NCBI GenBank assembly: GCA_947088415.1
Contig: CAMUGK010000002.1
Span: 1 to 32,772, forward strand
Direction of reading: 5' to 3'
Source of the DNA: an uncultured Bacillota bacterium
Lineage (GTDB): Bacteria > Bacillota > Clostridia > Christensenellales > UBA1242
Length of the DNA: 32,772 nt
The first letter of the stretch is position 1, and each line of letters opens with the position of its first letter. Below, in pieces: positions 30,780-32,772 of the stretch. The notes beneath the pieces were generated by a model, which saw nothing but the letters and a program-made list of their open reading frames with translations, was not told the DNA's origin and searched no databases. The translations under genes and the position numbers were made by a program.

Positions 30780-30798
30780 CCCCAGTAGGGCTCAAACC
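30780..30798 (-). repeat. Relic of a tRNA-Asn 3' end
   Basis: The 19 bases match the 3' end of the tRNA-Asn gene (30903-30921) at all but two positions. It lies about 120 bases beyond the tRNA's end, as an attachment-site scar from an excised or decayed element would. Confidence 0.55.
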
Positions 30799-30871
30799 AA
30801 TCAGACAAATAAAAAGCGGTCGAAGAAGTGCTTGTGCTTTTTGGTTGTCAACAGGTTTTTATAAAAACAAA

Positions 30872-30894
30872 AAACCTTGACAAAGTCAAGGTTT
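30872..30894 (-). terminator. tRNA-Asn terminator
   Basis: On the minus strand AAACCTTGAC and GTCAAGGTTT form a perfect 10-bp stem with a 3-base loop, followed by TTTTGTTTTT. Confidence 0.85.
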
Positions 30895-30896
30895 GA

Positions 30897-30972
30897 TGGC
30901 TCCCCCAGTAGGACTCGAACCTACGACAACTCGGTTAACAGCCGAGTGCTCTACCGACTGAGCTATAGGGGA
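30897..30972 (-). tRNA. tRNA-Asn(GUU)
   Basis: Full cloverleaf: acceptor TCCCCTA/TGGGGGA, D arm GCTC/GAGC, anticodon stem CTCGG/CCGAG around CTGTTAA (anticodon GUU), T arm GTAGG-TTCGAGT-CCTAC, G73 and encoded CCA. Confidence 0.95.
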
Positions 30973-31060
30973 ATAAGAGGGAATGCACTTATCGTGCAAG
31001 GGTATAATAACAAATTTTTATATTATTGTCAATAAATTATGCAAAAAAATTTAGAAAAAT

Positions 31061-31089
31061 TTGAAAAATTTTTATTTTTATTGTATAAT
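31061..31089 (+). promoter_or_regulatory. Promoter for a leaderless small gene
   Basis: TTGAAA (31061-31066), 17 bases, TATAAT (31084-31089). The ATG at 31097 is where transcription should start. Confidence 0.75.
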
Positions 31090-31096
31090 GCTTTTA

Positions 31097-31240
31097 ATGA
31101 AAGAGAAAATTTATAAAATTTTAGGCATTGTTTTTATTATTTTACTGATTGTTGCTGTTATTGTGACAAGCATTATTATTTCAAACAAAAAAGAAGGGCT
31201 TGATAAAATTCCAGACGCCAGTCACACAGAACTATTGTGA
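31097..31240 (+). CDS. Small single-TM protein
   Basis: A 47-residue protein: a short basic N-terminus, one membrane helix (ILGIVFIILLIVAVIVTSIII) and a short polar tail ending DASHTELL. It has a near-consensus promoter but no ribosome site; the -10 box ends 7 bases before ATG, so the mRNA is probably leaderless. It converges with the yabP-yabQ operon. Not recognised. Confidence 0.6.
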   Translation: MKEKIYKILGIVFIILLIVAVIVTSIIISNKKEGLDKIPDASHTELL

Positions 31241-31246
31241 TAGAGT

Positions 31247-31573
31247 TTATTGATTGTTAGTTTTTTCTTTTACTTTTTTAAAAGTAGTTTTTTTATATAG
31301 AGTTTTTGCTAAAAATCGTTCAAGCATTAATGCAAAAAAGAAAGTGGCAAAAATATAAATTCTAAACCTGCCAAAATTTGTTATTAGGTTTATATAGAAT
31401 AACAAAATTCCAGAAAGCAGGCTTGCTAGACCATAAAAAATCTGCCTAACGATTTTGTTGTTTTTGCAAAAGATTAACAAAAAATTACAGATGTCAAAAA
31501 ACAAGCCAGAACAAAGTCCTGTTGCAAAGATTGCTAAAAAAACGAATGCTTGATTTAACGTTGGGTAAAGCAT
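31247..31573 (-). CDS. yabQ: Spore cortex protein YabQ-like
   Basis: A 108-residue membrane protein with three or four helices. The start YPTLNQAFVFLAIFATGLCSGLFFD and the later GFGRF-like segment (NFGRFRIYIFATFFFALMLE) match YabQ, a mother-cell membrane protein needed for spore cortex formation. Its ATG follows the yabP stop directly (TAAATG), so the two are translated together. The basic tail lacks further domains; the length is within the family range. Confidence 0.75.
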   Translation of the reverse strand: MLYPTLNQAFVFLAIFATGLCSGLFFDICNFLLIFCKNNKIVRQIFYGLASLLSGILLFYINLITNFGRFRIYIFATFFFALMLERFLAKTLYKKTTFKKVKEKTNNQ

Positions 31574-31825
31574 TTATTTGAAAAGCCTTTTTAAAAATGG
31601 AACTTTAGCAGATTGATTTGAAAGTTTAACATTTGTAACCTTGCCAAAAAAACTAACGTCATTGTTTTCAAGGTCAAGTTTTCGCACTTCCAATTGGTTT
31701 CCAGAAATTATTATCGTATTTTCCTTAGTTTCAACTACTGCTTGAGTAGGTGTTGAAGAAACAACCTTTGTTGCTCCAAGAATAGTAATTCCAGATGAAT
31801 TTTCAATAGTGATAAGTTCGTTCAT
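31574..31825 (-). CDS. yabP: Sporulation protein YabP
   Basis: An 83-residue beta-rich protein matching YabP (ISGNQLEVRKLDLENNDVSF, FFGKVTNV near the middle and end), which is expressed in the mother cell during sporulation under SigE in Bacillus. AGGAG lies before its ATG. The yabP-yabQ order is conserved in spore formers and is the best taxonomic sign in the window. Confidence 0.8.
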   Translation of the reverse strand: MNELITIENSSGITILGATKVVSSTPTQAVVETKENTIIISGNQLEVRKLDLENNDVSFFGKVTNVKLSNQSAKVPFLKRLFK

Positions 31826-31877
31826 AATATTCTCCTATAAAATTTTATTAAACAAAACTTATGAATATGAAAAATTA

Positions 31878-31906
31878 TTGATAAAAATATATTTTTATGT
31901 TATACT
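31878..31906 (+). promoter_or_regulatory. Promoter of the pseudouridine synthase gene
   Basis: TTGATA (31878-31883), 17 bases, TATACT (31901-31906). ATG 31913 begins 7 bases after the -10 box, with no Shine-Dalgarno sequence, so the mRNA is probably leaderless. Confidence 0.75.
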
Positions 31907-31912
31907 TTGGGT

Positions 31913-32734
31913 ATGGAAAAATTAACTTTTATAAATGCTCGCCAAGAGAAACTTGCAGATGTTCTTTGCAAGAAAGGTTTTTCATATAATTATGTTTGCA
32001 AGCTTTTGCGAAATAAAGATGTTAAAGTTGACGATATTCGCATAAAAGACAACATTTTAGTTGAAAAAGGCAGTCAGGTTGTTGTTTTTTATGAAAATGA
32101 CGCTTTAAGCAAAGGTTTTGACATTGTATTTGAAGACGAAAATATTATTGTCCTTGACAAGAAAACTGGAATTGAAGTTGAAGGAATTGACGGGCTTGAA
32201 GGTAAGATTGCAGGTGCAATGGCTGTGCATAGATTAGACCGCAACACCGAAGGGCTTATGGTTATGGCAAAGAATAAAGAAGCCAAAGAAAATTTACTTT
32301 CTGCTTTCAAAAATCATTCAATAACCAAAAAATATATTGCCGAAGTTGTGGGTGCAACTAATTTTAAGGGCGAAGTTTATAAGGCGTTTCTAGGCAAAGA
32401 CGCCGAAAATTCACAGGTGCGAATTTTTGCTAACGCTGGCAGGGGCAGAGAAGAAATTAAAACTGGCTTTAAGACTATAAAATCTAATGCTACAAGCAGT
32501 CTTGTTGAGTGCGATTTATTGACAGGCAAAACTCATCAAATTCGTGCACATCTTGCATATCTCGGTCACGCAATTATTGGCGATGGAAAATATGGAAAGA
32601 ATGAAGACAATAAAAAGTTTAAGAAAAAAACGCAACAACTTTATTGCACATATTTAAAATTAGACGGACTTTATGGAAAGCTTGAATATTTAAATAAAAA
32701 AATATTTACTAAAAAACCAGAATGGTTAAAATAA
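31913..32734 (+). CDS. RluA-family RNA pseudouridine synthase
   Basis: A 273-residue enzyme that converts chosen uridines in rRNA or tRNA to pseudouridine. An S4-type RNA-binding domain fills residues ~8-60, followed by the catalytic domain with HRLDRNTEGLMV, holding the catalytic Asp. LLTGKTHQIRAHLAYLGHAI is the second conserved block. Which member (RluC, RluD or another) cannot be told from the sequence. I start at ATG 31913; an earlier in-frame start would lie inside the promoter region. Confidence 0.88.
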   Translation: MEKLTFINARQEKLADVLCKKGFSYNYVCKLLRNKDVKVDDIRIKDNILVEKGSQVVVFYENDALSKGFDIVFEDENIIVLDKKTGIEVEGIDGLEGKIAGAMAVHRLDRNTEGLMVMAKNKEAKENLLSAFKNHSITKKYIAEVVGATNFKGEVYKAFLGKDAENSQVRIFANAGRGREEIKTGFKTIKSNATSSLVECDLLTGKTHQIRAHLAYLGHAIIGDGKYGKNEDNKKFKKKTQQLYCTYLKLDGLYGKLEYLNKKIFTKKPEWLK

Positions 32735-32772
32735 TTAAAAAATAATAATTTAATAAAAAAATATTTATAAAT

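Larger units (their letters stand above)
30465..30896. other. Intergenic region between exporter and tRNA-Asn
   Basis: No gene of normal size. On the minus strand AAAGGAGGAGCC precedes GTG codons at 30600 and 30593; the latter frame reads MVIKTVYEGQQLIANGFLR and stops (30534-30593), a possible short peptide gene or relic. A hairpin (30740-30770), a tRNA-Asn-like fragment (30780-30798) and the tRNA terminator (30872-30894) fill the rest. Confidence 0.4.

Noticed and set aside
1..32772. Alternative genetic code (UGA recoded)
   Set aside because: Genes end normally at TGA, TAA and TAG, and Trp is encoded by TGG throughout.

Overview
The window is AT-rich, standard-code bacterial DNA that looks like low-GC Bacillota, probably a spore-forming Clostridia lineage. 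The last ~12 kb carries yabP-yabQ, a CwlD-like cell-wall amidase, an RluA-type pseudouridine synthase, tRNA-Asn and many small membrane or secreted proteins. The first ~16.4 kb is mobile DNA stacked at tRNA-Arg(CCU) anticodon-loop sites.

Element A (from before base 1 to about 8844): an AlpA/excisionase-type HTH, a primase-helicase, a small unknown protein, a sequence resembling a phage cos region, a second excisionase-like gene behind a large hairpin, a tyrosine integrase, and a 1296-residue NACHT-type STAND NTPase as cargo. There are no capsid genes, which suggests a phage-satellite-like element carrying an anti-phage gene. Its right edge is the 3' half of a tRNA-Arg(CCU).

Element C (8836-16388, ~7.5 kb, flanked by the 9-bp repeat CTTAGGAGG): an HUH rolling-circle Rep, a membrane protein, a divergent XRE repressor, an Nmad3-family gene with a small partner, a second excisionase-integrase module, and a HEPN/AbiU2-like gene. 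Just inside its right edge it carries a complete, different tRNA-Arg(CCU). The interrupted tRNA 5' half still has its promoter, which points at this replacement. Both integrases carry the same HTH-like insertion and both elements place cargo between int and the right att site.

From 16.4 to 20.1 kb lie single accessory genes: a SUKH-like protein, an XRE regulator divergent from an FxLYD/membrane pair, structured non-coding DNA, and an XRE regulator with palindromic operators. From 20.2 to 24.4 kb a DUF4417-HNH operon continues into a tandemly duplicated pair (a 96-residue protein rich in His and Trp, and a zinc-ribbon protein). The second copy is one base short in two A-runs. An intact cwlD-like gene and a cwlD fragment flank this block.

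From 24.5 kb to the end are surface, membrane and coiled-coil proteins, a lipoprotein, and an ABC exporter with two 9-base G/C homopolymers (one in the gene, one between its -35-like and -10 boxes), then the tRNA, yab and RluA genes. Several genes in the last third have the -10 box 5-8 bases before ATG and no Shine-Dalgarno sequence, which suggests leaderless mRNAs.
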